NCBI RefSeq assembly: GCF_002014855.1
Contig: NZ_MUYV01000004.1
Span: 1-64,000, forward strand
Direction of reading: 5' to 3'
Length of the DNA stretch: 64,000 bases
DNA from: Moraxella porci DSM 25326
GTDB lineage: Bacteria > Pseudomonadota > Gammaproteobacteria > Pseudomonadales > Moraxellaceae
A program made the position numbers and the translations under genes. Under the pieces are notes generated by a model. It was not told the origin of the DNA and made no database searches. It saw only the letters and a program-made list of their open reading frames with translations. The first letter of the stretch is position 1, and the number at the start of each line of letters is the position of its first letter. Below are positions 52,358 through 62,086 of this stretch, one piece after another.

Positions 52358-55300
52358 TTAGACCATTGTCTTTACCTTCTCTTCAATAAACGCAATCTCA
52401 TCATCACTTAGCCCATATTTGGCATACAGCTGCTGATCAATATCACTGATCGACTGTGTCCAATCTATATCTGATTGAGCAGTAAAGTCTTGTAAGGGGA
52501 CTTTTGACCAGACTTCTTTGGTTGCATTGTCTTGTGTATTTTTCTTAATTCCCAACATTGTCCGAGCAAATTTGCTTTTGAGATACTTGAGACAATTTTC
52601 GGCTTCTAAGCGGTCATCAAAGTTACCAAAAGAAATAAATGTTTGCGTATGTCCGATTAGGGGTTCCCCGATTAGAGGTTCCCCGATTAGGGGCGTACTT
52701 AAAACCTCACCAATTGCCCCAGATCCGTTAGATTTGGGCAAAAACACTTTGTAACCATTCAAATTACCGCCATCCTGCAAATACTTCTTATCTAGATATT
52801 TGAGCCTTCTTTCATTACCTTGGCGACCATAAATCCCAACTTGATTATTATTTCTTTTTTTGTCATAAAATACTTCTGGGTACCTATCAAATACATTAGA
52901 GCCCATGGAACGCTCCTCACTAACCTGGACACGACCTTTCAATTCAGGGAAATCTTTCATTAATTTTTCTGTAAATTTATACGAACTTCTCACAAAAAGA
53001 ATGTCGCCAATTTCAGAAAAATTATCATCAACAACTTTTCTTAATATACCATTCAATTCCTCAAAAGTGGTATAAACACCAATCGCTCCAAATTTTTTAT
53101 TCACATTTCTCAAGGTAATGACAACACCACCTTTAAATCCTATACTATCACCAAAAATATCCTTTGCTCTCGGATTGAAATACAAAACTTTTAAATGCTC
53201 ATCTTGCAACATTTTAGCATTCCAATCTTTTGGTGTCTGACCTATGTTGAATAGAAATCTAGCTGGTGTAATTAAAGAATAGTTATTAGAATGTTGCTCT
53301 GCCAAATTATAAAAATAATGATAAATAGGGTTGTCACGATTATTTGCATCGTTCTCATCCTGATAAGGCGGATTGCCCACAACAACATCAAATTTCATAT
53401 TTTCTATTCCAAAAATTTCTTTTAATTTCTCGTTAAAATCAAGCTCGCCTTTGGCATAAGGCGTGGTATCAAGCTGTAAAATATGTCTATGATCAACTGT
53501 TTGATCATGGTCAAATCCTGTAATAAAATTTTTGGCAATTTGATAAATGATCTCACTTGGGGCAAAGCCGTAAATCTGATGTTCAAAGATATGGGCAAGC
53601 CGCGTCTGGTCATCGGGAATTTGCGTTTTTAGACCGACATACAATCTTTTGACAATCTCTGTCAAATACAGTCCCGATTTCATATATAAATCAGCAAAAG
53701 TGATATCTGGATTGGTAAAGATATCAGGATTTTCTTGTTCAAACTTATCCATCATCATTTTTACCACCCATTTTGGCGTAAAAATCTGATTGGTTCTTTG
53801 TGGTGGAATATAATCAAAGATATCTTCAGTTTGATTTTCATCAAAATAATTGGCAAGTTCGGCTCGTTTTTGTAAAAAAGTCTGCACCGATGTATCAAAA
53901 ACTTGCGGATCAAAGAATTGATGCTTATCTCTTAGTATGCAGAATTCTTCAAGTGTGATACCCGTCACTTCCTTAAAGACAGCATCGCTGATGTGCTGAT
54001 CAAAATTGGTTAAAGTCGTGCTCTCATTGCCATATGCCATCAAAAATGATGGAATGGTGCGACTAAATCCACGCAAGCATGCACGCACATCATCTTCTAC
54101 TTTATCTTGCTTATTTTGTTCAGCTTTTTGCAAGATGGCTTCGGTGCTGTTTTGGGTGAATTCTTTGGCTTTGGTCGCAAGCGTTTCAGTGATTTGTGTT
54201 TGTAGATTTTGGGAAATCTGAGTGGTTATTTCTTGATAATCACTGGTAATTTGCTGTTTTTCGCTGTCAGTCTTGGCTGCTTTTAACTGATTTTCAAAAG
54301 TAGCTTTGGCAGTGTTTTGCTCAATCTCGCTTTGTTTTTGGAGTTTTTGCACTTCATAGGCAACTGTTTCACTTTGTTCTTTTGCTACTTTTGTGGCAAA
54401 TGCACCTGTTATGCCATGTTCTTTTGCCAATGCCTGCAAAGTACTCTCAGTATTTTGTTTGAGCACATCAGCCACCTGATTCGCCAAACGCTTATCTGTC
54501 AGATTGTCTGCATTGGCGATGATCTCATCAGTGCTTTGGGTAATTTCGCCATAAATCTTTTCACCAAATTTGGCAGTGTTGGTATTGATGACGATTTGGG
54601 TGTCAATCACTGCATTGCCTTTGTCATCCACTTGCACGCCCTGGGTGTCGATTGGTGTCGCTGACTTAGTCGGTGATGTTTTGCCCTCTTGTACAGGTTT
54701 CAGCTGTTCTAGAATCTCACGTACTTCGCTACTTTGTGCACCAAAAATACCGGTAATATTTTGGAATAACAAATTACTCAAAAAGCCTTTTTTGACGACT
54801 TCTTGGGCTTTGATCATTTTGGGTATGGTCAGCACTTGACCAACATCCAGCTCCACCATTTTACCATCTGTATCTTCAGCGATCACAGGGAAAAAATTTA
54901 AAAGCTGTTTGATGTTTTCTTCACGATCATTAGCTGTGCCGCCAGCATTGGTTGTTTTTAACGATAAATTATTAGCGAATTCATCATAAATAATCAGCGT
55001 ACGCTCTGGTGCAAAATCAAAGACATAGGCGTTTTTCTTTTGGTAGGCTTGTCCGTCCTTTTCGTATTGCCATGCATTCTGAGCACGGAAAGCTGCCTGC
55101 CAATATAGGGCAGGTGATTTGATGTTTGAGAGCATCAAAACCGCCGTCCATTCAGGTATGGTAATGCCTGTGGTTAATTGGCCAACAGATAGTGTGATGG
55201 TTTTATCGTGCTGTTTAACTGCATTTTTGACACGATCTAAGGCACTACCACTCACAACATCATCGCCATCACTACGACCATCACCAACCGCTAAAATGAT

Positions 55301-56650
55301 GTGATAATTTTCAAATACAGGGTGATTTTTTAATAATTTTTCTAGGGCTTTGGCACTATCCACACGATCAAGCAGCCAAAAAGTATGCTTAAGCTCATCC
55401 CGCAATTCTTTGGTTGAAAAAGGGTATTTTTCATTTTTGGATAAAGTATCTAACCACTTTTCTACTTCATTTTTATGAACAAAATGACCTTTTTCATCGG
55501 TTGCAAAAAATTCATTGAGATCAAAGGCGAAATCATAGTTTTTTCCATCAATATCTGCCCCTTGACTCACCCTATCACTGATCATGTGGCTCATCTGATA
55601 GCTGAATAAATTCAAGCATGGTAAGGCTTCATAAGGATTGTATGCTTCTTGATTCCATTGTAGCTTGGCTTTTTGCTCATCAACATAGGTCCAATTATAA
55701 ATTTCATGTTGCTTAAATTCACCACTGGCCAATGCCTTAAATGGTGTACCTGACAGATGTAGCGTAAATTTACGATCAATATTATCAAAGGCGACATCGG
55801 TCTTTAGAGTAGCGACCCCTTCATGAGATTCATCAATCACCAATAAATCCCAACTTAATTCTTTGACCCAACTCAATTTATCATACTGTCCACCGAAAGC
55901 GATCGCCCCCTTTAGATCTTGCAAAGAAATAAAAGCGATCAGTGATTTTTTACCATCTGGTCTAGTAGATTGGTTGATAAACTCATCTCTTGTTAGCACA
56001 GGGCGATCTTTTAGCGTATCGGCAGTAGAAACAAAAGCAAAATCTGTTTGCCATGCAATAAATTTCTCAAAATCGTCAAACCACGAATTGGCAATAGCAG
56101 GTCGATTGGTAACGATTAGTACTTTTTGGGCATGAAGTTGTCGTGCCAAATCATAAGTGGTCAGCGTTTTGCCAAATCTAGGCTTAGCATTCCACAAAAA
56201 TGCACCATCTGGATTGCCATTAAAATATGTCAAAGTCTGATTAACAGCATCCTGTTGCTCTTGGCGAAGCTGATATTCCAACTGTTCATTTGCTTGATTG
56301 AAATTTTGGGCTACAAAATCCTGAAAATCACTTAAGCTCTGATTGGGCGTACCATTATAATAAAACCATTCAGTATTTGGTTTATTTTCTATACGCTTAT
56401 GCTTTTTTAGATAATGATGCAACTGATGATCATTAAAGAATTGAGAATTTATAAATCTTGCTACTTTATGCCATAGCAATTGATAATCAAGATCCACCGT
56501 ACCCACTTGTTCTTTGATGCGAGTATTGACATCTGGGCGTTCGGTATAGCCAATTTTGACCCAGCCATCTTTGTCAGATACGGTCGGCAAGATATAAGCA
56601 TAGATTTGTGGATAGATAACTCTGGTGGTAGCGATTTGTGTTCGGTTCAT
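52358..56650 (-). CDS. Helicase-methyltransferase restriction-type fusion with N-terminal GIY-YIG-like domain
   Basis: A 1430-residue multidomain enzyme. Residues 15-100 resemble a GIY-YIG/T5orf172-type domain (YAYILPTVSDKDGWVKIGYTE). A superfamily 2 helicase follows: PRFGKTLT (157-164), VIDESH (271-276), LSGTPF (299-304), and a QAAFRAQN motif VI. A coiled, Gln/Lys-rich spacer covers about 690-880. An Eco57I-like adenine methyltransferase comes next, with FTPKWVVKMMM and NPPY at 1093-1096. The last 280 residues are presumably the target-recognition part and include a five-residue tandem repeat. The layout suits a single-chain restriction-modification enzyme. The start overlaps the partner gene's end, with GGAG eight bases upstream. 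Confidence 0.82.
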   Translation of the reverse strand: MNRTQIATTRVIYPQIYAYILPTVSDKDGWVKIGYTERPDVNTRIKEQVGTVDLDYQLLWHKVARFINSQFFNDHQLHHYLKKHKRIENKPNTEWFYYNGTPNQSLSDFQDFVAQNFNQANEQLEYQLRQEQQDAVNQTLTYFNGNPDGAFLWNAKPRFGKTLTTYDLARQLHAQKVLIVTNRPAIANSWFDDFEKFIAWQTDFAFVSTADTLKDRPVLTRDEFINQSTRPDGKKSLIAFISLQDLKGAIAFGGQYDKLSWVKELSWDLLVIDESHEGVATLKTDVAFDNIDRKFTLHLSGTPFKALASGEFKQHEIYNWTYVDEQKAKLQWNQEAYNPYEALPCLNLFSYQMSHMISDRVSQGADIDGKNYDFAFDLNEFFATDEKGHFVHKNEVEKWLDTLSKNEKYPFSTKELRDELKHTFWLLDRVDSAKALEKLLKNHPVFENYHIILAVGDGRSDGDDVVSGSALDRVKNAVKQHDKTITLSVGQLTTGITIPEWTAVLMLSNIKSPALYWQAAFRAQNAWQYEKDGQAYQKKNAYVFDFAPERTLIIYDEFANNLSLKTTNAGGTANDREENIKQLLNFFPVIAEDTDGKMVELDVGQVLTIPKMIKAQEVVKKGFLSNLLFQNITGIFGAQSSEVREILEQLKPVQEGKTSPTKSATPIDTQGVQVDDKGNAVIDTQIVINTNTAKFGEKIYGEITQSTDEIIANADNLTDKRLANQVADVLKQNTESTLQALAKEHGITGAFATKVAKEQSETVAYEVQKLQKQSEIEQNTAKATFENQLKAAKTDSEKQQITSDYQEITTQISQNLQTQITETLATKAKEFTQNSTEAILQKAEQNKQDKVEDDVRACLRGFSRTIPSFLMAYGNESTTLTNFDQHISDAVFKEVTGITLEEFCILRDKHQFFDPQVFDTSVQTFLQKRAELANYFDENQTEDIFDYIPPQRTNQIFTPKWVVKMMMDKFEQENPDIFTNPDITFADLYMKSGLYLTEIVKRLYVGLKTQIPDDQTRLAHIFEHQIYGFAPSEIIYQIAKNFITGFDHDQTVDHRHILQLDTTPYAKGELDFNEKLKEIFGIENMKFDVVVGNPPYQDENDANNRDNPIYHYFYNLAEQHSNNYSLITPARFLFNIGQTPKDWNAKMLQDEHLKVLYFNPRAKDIFGDSIGFKGGVVITLRNVNKKFGAIGVYTTFEELNGILRKVVDDNFSEIGDILFVRSSYKFTEKLMKDFPELKGRVQVSEERSMGSNVFDRYPEVFYDKKRNNNQVGIYGRQGNERRLKYLDKKYLQDGGNLNGYKVFLPKSNGSGAIGEVLSTPLIGEPLIGEPLIGHTQTFISFGNFDDRLEAENCLKYLKSKFARTMLGIKKNTQDNATKEVWSKVPLQDFTAQSDIDWTQSISDIDQQLYAKYGLSDDEIAFIEEKVKTMV
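52653..52693. repeat. 15-bp in-frame tandem repeat inside the restriction-type gene
   Basis: CCGATTAGGGGTTCC repeats 2.7 times (52653, 52668, 52683, with one base change in the second unit). It encodes Pro-Leu-Ile-Gly-Glu repeats at about residues 1320-1333 of the C-terminal, presumably target-recognition region. Unit changes keep the frame. Confidence 0.85.
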
Positions 56651-56652
56651 GA

Positions 56653-57582
56653 CTACTTCTCCATAAAATCAACCAATTGTTTGGATTTCCAATCTTTAAC
56701 TTTGACCATATGGCCATGAGTGGTAATGCTTTTTGTTTTGATTTCAGCGAACAAATCTGCTTGATAGCCATCCACCACTTCCGTCCTTTGAAACAACGGC
56801 GTGGCTCCTGTCAACCCATCCATCTGAAAAATGTTGTAGCTGATGATTGTGGCGATTTGGATCAGCTCATCGAGTGATGGCTCACATTGCCATTGATCAA
56901 AATAATAATCCCGATAAGTCAAAAGCAGATTTTCTCTTGCCAATAACAAAGAGTCGCCATTCCACTCAAACCCATAGCTTGACTGATAGGCGATTTTTAT
57001 TAGCTTTTGCCATTTTTGTTTATGGTTAATTTCTTGATTGATGCGTTTTAGCTTTCGATCCAAAAACCCTACACGCTCATGCAAGGCGATAATTTCACCT
57101 GTTTGCATTTCATAGCGATTGGCAATATAAGGTGCTTCACCGCAAGTGATCTCAAGCCAAGTGCGTGCAATATAGGTGGATAAATCATCCTCTTGGTAAT
57201 TGTTATCCAATTCATCATTTTGTTTTTTCACCACCCAACTTGGCGTAAAAACCTCAGCTTTGGATTTGGTGCGTTCTTTTTGCCGCTCTTTTGATTTTAG
57301 AGCTCTTGGCACGATTAAATTTCCCTTCTCACCCGTGATCAAATCGGGTGTTATTTGGCAATTTTTACCGTATTTTTCACCGTGATCTGCATAATTATCA
57401 TTTGCCCAAATGATGTTCTTTTTCTTTTTGGTATAAAAAGATGTGGTTCTGTCTCGTAATAAAATTTCCAACAGCTCAGATGAATATTGATATAAGGCGT
57501 TTTCAGAAAGGTTGGCAACAGTTAAGTCAATTAGATGTTGCTCAAGCTCATCTTGAGTTTTAGTTTTGGCGGTATCGGTCAT
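56653..57582 (-). CDS. Restriction-modification accessory protein (subunit M-like)
   Basis: A 309-residue protein. Residues 109-118 (AEVFTPSWVV) repeat the F-T-P-x-W-V-V motif found before the methyltransferase of its partner, and LEITCGEAPYIANRYEM follows. There is no NPPY, so it cannot methylate alone. Similar proteins are often annotated as restriction endonuclease subunit M. It is the first gene of the operon: the 1430-residue gene starts two bases after its stop. A weak AGGCGG site precedes the ATG at 57582. An in-frame TAG at 57645-57643 shows that the coding region does not extend into the 7-bp repeats upstream. Confidence 0.75.
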   Translation of the reverse strand: MTDTAKTKTQDELEQHLIDLTVANLSENALYQYSSELLEILLRDRTTSFYTKKKKNIIWANDNYADHGEKYGKNCQITPDLITGEKGNLIVPRALKSKERQKERTKSKAEVFTPSWVVKKQNDELDNNYQEDDLSTYIARTWLEITCGEAPYIANRYEMQTGEIIALHERVGFLDRKLKRINQEINHKQKWQKLIKIAYQSSYGFEWNGDSLLLARENLLLTYRDYYFDQWQCEPSLDELIQIATIISYNIFQMDGLTGATPLFQRTEVVDGYQADLFAEIKTKSITTHGHMVKVKDWKSKQLVDFMEK

Positions 57583-57700
57583 TTTGCACCGCCTGTTAGA
57601 GAGCTTAAGAAATTTTGGACAACAAAAAGTCCGCCCAAGATACTAGGCAGACTTGAAGTGATAGATGGGTTTTTATGAGAAAATTGAGACGAAATCAACC

Positions 57701-57794
57701 AACGCTGAACGCTGAACGCTGAACGCTGAACGCTGAACGCTGAACGCTGAACGCTGAACGCTGAACGCTGAACGCTGAACGCTGAACGCTGAAC
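57701..57794. repeat. Heptanucleotide tandem repeat, 13.4 copies
   Basis: AACGCTG is repeated 13 times without error (57701-57791), followed by AAC. On the operon's coding strand the unit is CAGCGTT. The tract begins one base after the -10 hexamer of a good promoter and ends 118 bases before the ATG of the restriction-type operon, so it lies in the 5' leader. Perfect short tandem repeats like this typically vary in copy number by slipped-strand mispairing. Confidence 0.97.
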
Positions 57795-57833
57795 ATTATC
57801 AGAAAGTATTTAGACATTGCAAGCATTTTTTTT
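57795..57833 (-). promoter_or_regulatory. Sigma70-type promoter of the restriction-type operon
   Basis: On the minus strand an A8 tract (57833-57826) is followed by TTGCAA (57822-57817), a 16-bp spacer and GATAAT (57800-57795). The A-tract is placed like an UP element. The start would fall near 57788, inside the repeat tract. Confidence 0.65.
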
Positions 57834-57893
57834 GGTAAATAAAGTATTTCATTATAAACAAAGACAGTATGAAATTAAACCATCTTGTATGTT

Positions 57894-59195
57894 TTATCGC
57901 ACTTCCCCATGCCCAAAGACCACCCATTTTTCGGAAGTCAGTCCATGCAGACCTACAGGTCCTCGGGCGTGGATTTTATCGGTTGAGATACCAATCTCAG
58001 CACCCAAGCCATACTCAAAGCCATCAGCAAATCGGCTAGATGCATTGACCATCACACTCGATGAATCGACACGACGGATAAAGGCATTGGCGGTGGTATA
58101 GTTCTCAGTGATGATGACATCGGTATGATGGCTGCCGTAGTGATTGATATGACTGATGGCATCATCGAGACTGCCCACCACCTTGATTGCCAAGATTGGT
58201 GCCAGATACTCTGTGTACCAGTCGTCTTCTGTCGCCGGCTGATAAGCATCACTCTGCCCAAGTATGCCTTGACTGACTGGGCATAAGCGAAACTGCATGG
58301 CACTGTCTGCATCCATCATTGCCTGTGTGATGGCAGGCAACAGCTGTTCTGCGATAGCTTCATGCACCAGTAGCGTCTCCATGGTGTTACAGGTGCCATA
58401 GCGAGAAGTTTTGGCATTGGTAGCGACTTGGATCGCCATCGTATGATTGGCATCTTGATCGATATAAGTGTGGCAATTACCGTCCAAATGCTTAATCACT
58501 GGCACCGTTGCACCATGACTGATTCGCTCAATCAGCCCCTTGCCACCACGGGGAATAATCACATCGACCGACTCTTTCATAGTGATTAGGCTATCCACCG
58601 CCGAGCGATCTGTGGTCGCTAGCACCTGCACCACATCCTGTGGCAGACCTGCCATACTCAGCCCTGCATGGATGCAAGCTGCGATGGCTTGGTTGGAATG
58701 ATACGCCTCAGAACCACCCCGCAAGATGATGGCATTGCCCGATTTGATGGCAAGGCTTGCTGCCTCGATGGTGACATTTGGACGGGATTCATAAATCATA
58801 CCGACGACACCAAGCGGTACACGCATCTTACCCAGCTGAATGCCTGATGGGCGATAGGTCATGTGACTGATCTCACCCACAGGATCAGGCAGCGCGATCA
58901 CATCATCGAGCGATGCGATCATGCCATCAAAACGCGTTTCATTAAGCACCAAGCGATCCAAGAGCGATGCCTCAAGCTCATTATCTTGCCCTGCTTTGAC
59001 ATCGATGGCATTGGCATCGAGCACGGCTTGTTTTTGCTCTATCAACGCCTGCTTGATGCAGCTTAGGGCATGGTTTTTGGTCTTCGTGTCGGCACCAGCA
59101 AGGTGAGCTGCGGCAGCTTTGGCTTGGCGACCGACTTGAGTCATGTATGTGGCGACATCGTCAACTGGCTGATTGAATGGCTGTTTTGCTGTCAT
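57894..59195 (-). CDS. proA: Glutamate-5-semialdehyde dehydrogenase (gamma-glutamyl phosphate reductase)
   Basis: Second step of proline synthesis: reduces gamma-glutamyl phosphate to glutamate semialdehyde with NADPH. The 433-residue protein has the ALDH-fold catalytic Cys in [14 protein letters not shown] (C269), the family segment [14 protein letters not shown], and RGGSEA in the cofactor part. The frame is open from 59306, but GAGGG five bases before the ATG at 59195, and the family N-terminus starting there, fix the start. No proB is adjacent. Confidence 0.96.
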   Translation of the reverse strand: MTAKQPFNQPVDDVATYMTQVGRQAKAAAAHLAGADTKTKNHALSCIKQALIEQKQAVLDANAIDVKAGQDNELEASLLDRLVLNETRFDGMIASLDDVIALPDPVGEISHMTYRPSGIQLGKMRVPLGVVGMIYESRPNVTIEAASLAIKSGNAIILRGGSEAYHSNQAIAACIHAGLSMAGLPQDVVQVLATTDRSAVDSLITMKESVDVIIPRGGKGLIERISHGATVPVIKHLDGNCHTYIDQDANHTMAIQVATNAKTSRYGTCNTMETLLVHEAIAEQLLPAITQAMMDADSAMQFRLCPVSQGILGQSDAYQPATEDDWYTEYLAPILAIKVVGSLDDAISHINHYGSHHTDVIITENYTTANAFIRRVDSSSVMVNASSRFADGFEYGLGAEIGISTDKIHARGPVGLHGLTSEKWVVFGHGEVR

Positions 59196-59405
59196 ATTTC
59201 CCTCTGTGGCGCTTTTATGGTCTGGCTTTTGATTTATCTTAATATACAATCGCTCACCCATTGTAAGCATAAACCACACAAAATGCCACCGCTGAATTAT
59301 TGCCAATTGTAATAAATATAGAAAAAATTGCGAAAAATATTGCCTTTATTGAATTTTTGGGTAAAAATATAGTGATGCATTTTGTCTTTTGGGTAAGCTT
59401 AGCCA

Positions 59406-59437
59406 TTGACAGCATCACCAGATCAGACATTTATTAT
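59406..59437 (+). promoter_or_regulatory. Promoter of the amino-acid ABC transporter operon
   Basis: A perfect -35 TTGACA (59406-59411) is followed at 16-20 bp by an AT-rich -10 region (CATTTATTAT, 59428-59437) that lacks a perfect hexamer. It lies 31 bp before the ATPase ATG. Confidence 0.5.
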
Positions 59438-59467
59438 GGCAGCTATGCCTATTATTCAGGAATTTAC

Positions 59468-60241
59468 ATGACCGATTTACGCCCGATTGCCCTTGATTTA
59501 CAAGACATTCACAAAAGCTATGGTTCGCTTGATGTGTTAAAAGGCGTGTCTTTGACGGCGTATGATGGCGATGTCATCAGCATTTTGGGTTCGTCAGGTT
59601 CGGGCAAATCCACTTTGCTGCGCTGCATTAATCTGCTAGAAAATCCCACCTCAGGCAAGATCATTGTCGGTCAAGAAGAGCTTAAGCTTAAGGCCAAAAA
59701 AGGCGAGTTGGTGGCCGCTGATAGCAAGCAGCTAGAAAAATTGCGCTCAAAGATCGGCTTTGTCTTCCAAAGCTTCAACCTATGGCCGCACAAAACCATC
59801 CTCCAAAACATCATCGAAGGCCCAACTCAAGTGCTGGGCATCAGCAAGGATGAAGCCATCCAAGAAGCCGAGCGACTGCTTGCCAAAGTCGGCCTATTGG
59901 ACAAAAAAGATGCCTATCCTGATAATCTATCGGGTGGTCAGCGTCAGCGCGTCGCCATCGCGCGTTCGCTTGCAATGAAGCCACAAGTGCTTTTGTTTGA
60001 TGAACCGACATCGGCACTTGACCCTGAACTGGTCAATGAAGTGCTGGCAGTGATGCGTGAGCTGGCCGCCGAAGGTCGCACCATGCTGATCGTCACTCAT
60101 GAGATGCGTTTTGCTCGTGAAGTCTCAAGCAAAGTCGTCTTCTTGCATCAAGGCCGCATCGAAGAGATCGGTACGCCAGAAGAAGTGTTCGATAATCCCA
60201 AATCAGCACGCGTGCGTGAGTTTATGGCATCACATCGATGA
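59468..60241 (+). CDS. Polar amino-acid ABC transporter ATP-binding protein (HisP/GlnQ-like)
   Basis: A 257-residue importer ATPase: Walker [11 protein letters not shown]-loop [11 protein letters not shown], signature [16 protein letters not shown], Walker [15 protein letters not shown] and H-loop VTHEM. The FNLWPH and [13 protein letters not shown] segments are typical of polar amino-acid transporters. The frame is open from 59300, but AGGA before the ATG at 59468 and homology place the start there. It is first in a cluster with three binding proteins and two permeases, so all probably form one uptake system. Confidence 0.95.
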   Translation: MTDLRPIALDLQDIHKSYGSLDVLKGVSLTAYDGDVISILGSSGSGKSTLLRCINLLENPTSGKIIVGQEELKLKAKKGELVAADSKQLEKLRSKIGFVFQSFNLWPHKTILQNIIEGPTQVLGISKDEAIQEAERLLAKVGLLDKKDAYPDNLSGGQRQRVAIARSLAMKPQVLLFDEPTSALDPELVNEVLAVMRELAAEGRTMLIVTHEMRFAREVSSKVVFLHQGRIEEIGTPEEVFDNPKSARVREFMASHR

Positions 60242-60350
60242 GTATGGCGCCAAGTTTTTGCCTTTTATATTAAACTGCTCTGATACTGACACCAAGCTTT
60301 GCCATAGCCAAAGATCCGTTTTAGCCAATATTAGCCCAAGGAGTTTTTTC

Positions 60351-61124
60351 ATGATCAAACCATTTGCCCTACTGTCTGTGGCAGCCGTGACACTGGTTGG
60401 CTGTGCCAAACAAGACGCCCCAGCGGCAGCAGATGCTGCGCCAGCTGCCGAACAGCGCAACATCGTCATCGCCACAGAAGCAGCATACCCTCCATTTAAT
60501 GACACCGACGCCAATGGCAATATCGTCGGCTTCGATGTCGATGTGATGAATGCGCTGTGTGCCGAGATGAATGCCAAGTGTCAAATCGTCGCCCAAGATT
60601 GGGATGGTCTAATTCCAAGCCTACTGGCGAATAAATACGATGCCATCATCGCAGGCATGTCCATCACCCCAGAGCGTCAAGCGCAGGTCGATTTTTCAGA
60701 TTCTTATTTTTCAAATACCATTGTCTGGCTGGCCAAAAACGATGGCAGCTTTGACCCAAATAACATTACCAACAAAACCCTAGCAAGCCAACGCTCAACC
60801 ACTGGCGCAGCTTATATCAGTGAGCGCTTTGATGACAAAGATGGCAACCGTGTCAATCTGTACGACACCTACACCAATGCCTATTTGGACATGAAATCTG
60901 GCCGCAGTGACGCTGTGATGGCCGAAAAAGTCTCAGCATCTGATTGGCTAAAACAACCAGGCAACGAAGCCTTTGGTCTGATCGGCGATGAGATCGACAA
61001 TAACGACAATCTAGGCATCGCTGTACGCAAAGGTGACAGCCTAAAAGCTGATTTTGATGCTGCATTGGCCGCCATTAAAGCAAATGGCAAATTGGCAGAA
61101 ATTGAAAAAGCTCATTTTCAATGA
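60351..61124 (+). CDS. Amino-acid ABC transporter substrate-binding lipoprotein, copy 1
   Basis: A 257-residue solute-binding protein of the HisJ/ArtJ family: lipobox LVGC, then VIATEAAYPPFNDTDANGNIVGFDVDVMNALC, AGMSITPERQAQVDFS, and the typical C-terminal KADFDAALAAIKANGKLAEIEKAHF. AAGGAG before the ATG at 60351 fixes the start. It is one of three tandem paralogues and all three keep the ligand-contact motif GFDVD or GFEID. The binding pocket suggests a polar or basic amino acid; the exact ligand cannot be read. Confidence 0.9.
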   Translation: MIKPFALLSVAAVTLVGCAKQDAPAAADAAPAAEQRNIVIATEAAYPPFNDTDANGNIVGFDVDVMNALCAEMNAKCQIVAQDWDGLIPSLLANKYDAIIAGMSITPERQAQVDFSDSYFSNTIVWLAKNDGSFDPNNITNKTLASQRSTTGAAYISERFDDKDGNRVNLYDTYTNAYLDMKSGRSDAVMAEKVSASDWLKQPGNEAFGLIGDEIDNNDNLGIAVRKGDSLKADFDAALAAIKANGKLAEIEKAHFQ

Positions 61125-61209
61125 TCACAAACCGCGCGCCCATCGTGGTGCGCCATGATGTTAAAAAGTGTTAGAATCAATTTTTTGTCGGACAACTAAG
61201 GAGCATGTC

Positions 61210-62001
61210 ATGAAAGCAATCCAATTTACCACCGCACTGTTGGCAGCCGCTGTCTTGGCAGCATGCAGTAACGACCAGCCTGCCCAAAGCCAAACGGCCG
61301 CAAGCACCGATTCGGGCGCGACTAAGGACATCATCATCGCCACCGAATCGAGTTTTAAGCCATTTAGCTATTTGGACAATCAAGGCAATTTGGTTGGCTT
61401 TGAGATCGATCTTGCCAATGCGTTGTGTGAGCAAATGCAAGCCAACTGCACCATCGTTAGCCAAGATTGGGACAGCCTGATTCCAAGTTTGAATGCCAAT
61501 AAATCAGACGCGATCATGGCTGGCATGTCAATCACCGAAGAGCGCTTAAATGCAGTGGATTTTAGTGAGCCGTATTTTGACAATACTTTGGTACTGATTG
61601 GTAAAAAAGGCGACCCAACCACCATTGATGGTGTTCAAGGCAAGACCGTTGCCACCCAGCAAGCCACCGTTTCAGCAGAATATCTGGCCAAAAACCATCC
61701 AGGCGCTATCGTAAAGACCTATGATAAGCAAGACAATGCCTATCTGGATCTGACTGCAGGCCGTGCCGATTACATGCTGTCTGATGTCGTACCTGTGTCT
61801 GATTGGCTAAAAACCGACGCTGGTGCCAATTATGAAATCAAAGGCACGCCGATCGATATCGGTGATAAAGTTGGTATCGCAGTTCGCAAAGGCGATGCAC
61901 TAAAAGCAGACTTTGATGCGGCATTGGCCAGCCTAAAAACCAATGGTAAGTACGACGAGATCGTCGGCAAATATTTTGACGCGCAAGCGGTCGCTCAATG
62001 A
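61210..62001 (+). CDS. Amino-acid ABC transporter substrate-binding lipoprotein, copy 2
   Basis: A 263-residue paralogue of the preceding gene product: lipobox LAAC, IIIATESSFKPFSYLDNQGNLVGFEID, AGMSITEERLNAVDFSEPYFDN, and KADFDAALASLKTNGKYDEIVGKYF at the end. The aromatic contact differs (SSFKPF instead of AAYPPF), and the Arg-region reads TEERLNA, so ligand preference may have shifted. AAGGAG lies seven bases before the ATG at 61210. Confidence 0.9.
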   Translation: MKAIQFTTALLAAAVLAACSNDQPAQSQTAASTDSGATKDIIIATESSFKPFSYLDNQGNLVGFEIDLANALCEQMQANCTIVSQDWDSLIPSLNANKSDAIMAGMSITEERLNAVDFSEPYFDNTLVLIGKKGDPTTIDGVQGKTVATQQATVSAEYLAKNHPGAIVKTYDKQDNAYLDLTAGRADYMLSDVVPVSDWLKTDAGANYEIKGTPIDIGDKVGIAVRKGDALKADFDAALASLKTNGKYDEIVGKYFDAQAVAQ

Positions 62002-62086
62002 TTTGATAGATCGGCTTAGGTTGACATGCCCAAGCCGATCGGCCAGCACATAAGCCAAATTACCAATCACCATCAAGGAGTAGATT

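Noticed and set aside
57701..57794. CRISPR-like array or repeat inside a coding frame
   Set aside because: Units are 7 bp with no spacers, so it is not CRISPR. An in-frame TAG at 57645-57643 separates the tract from the downstream gene, so it is not coding.
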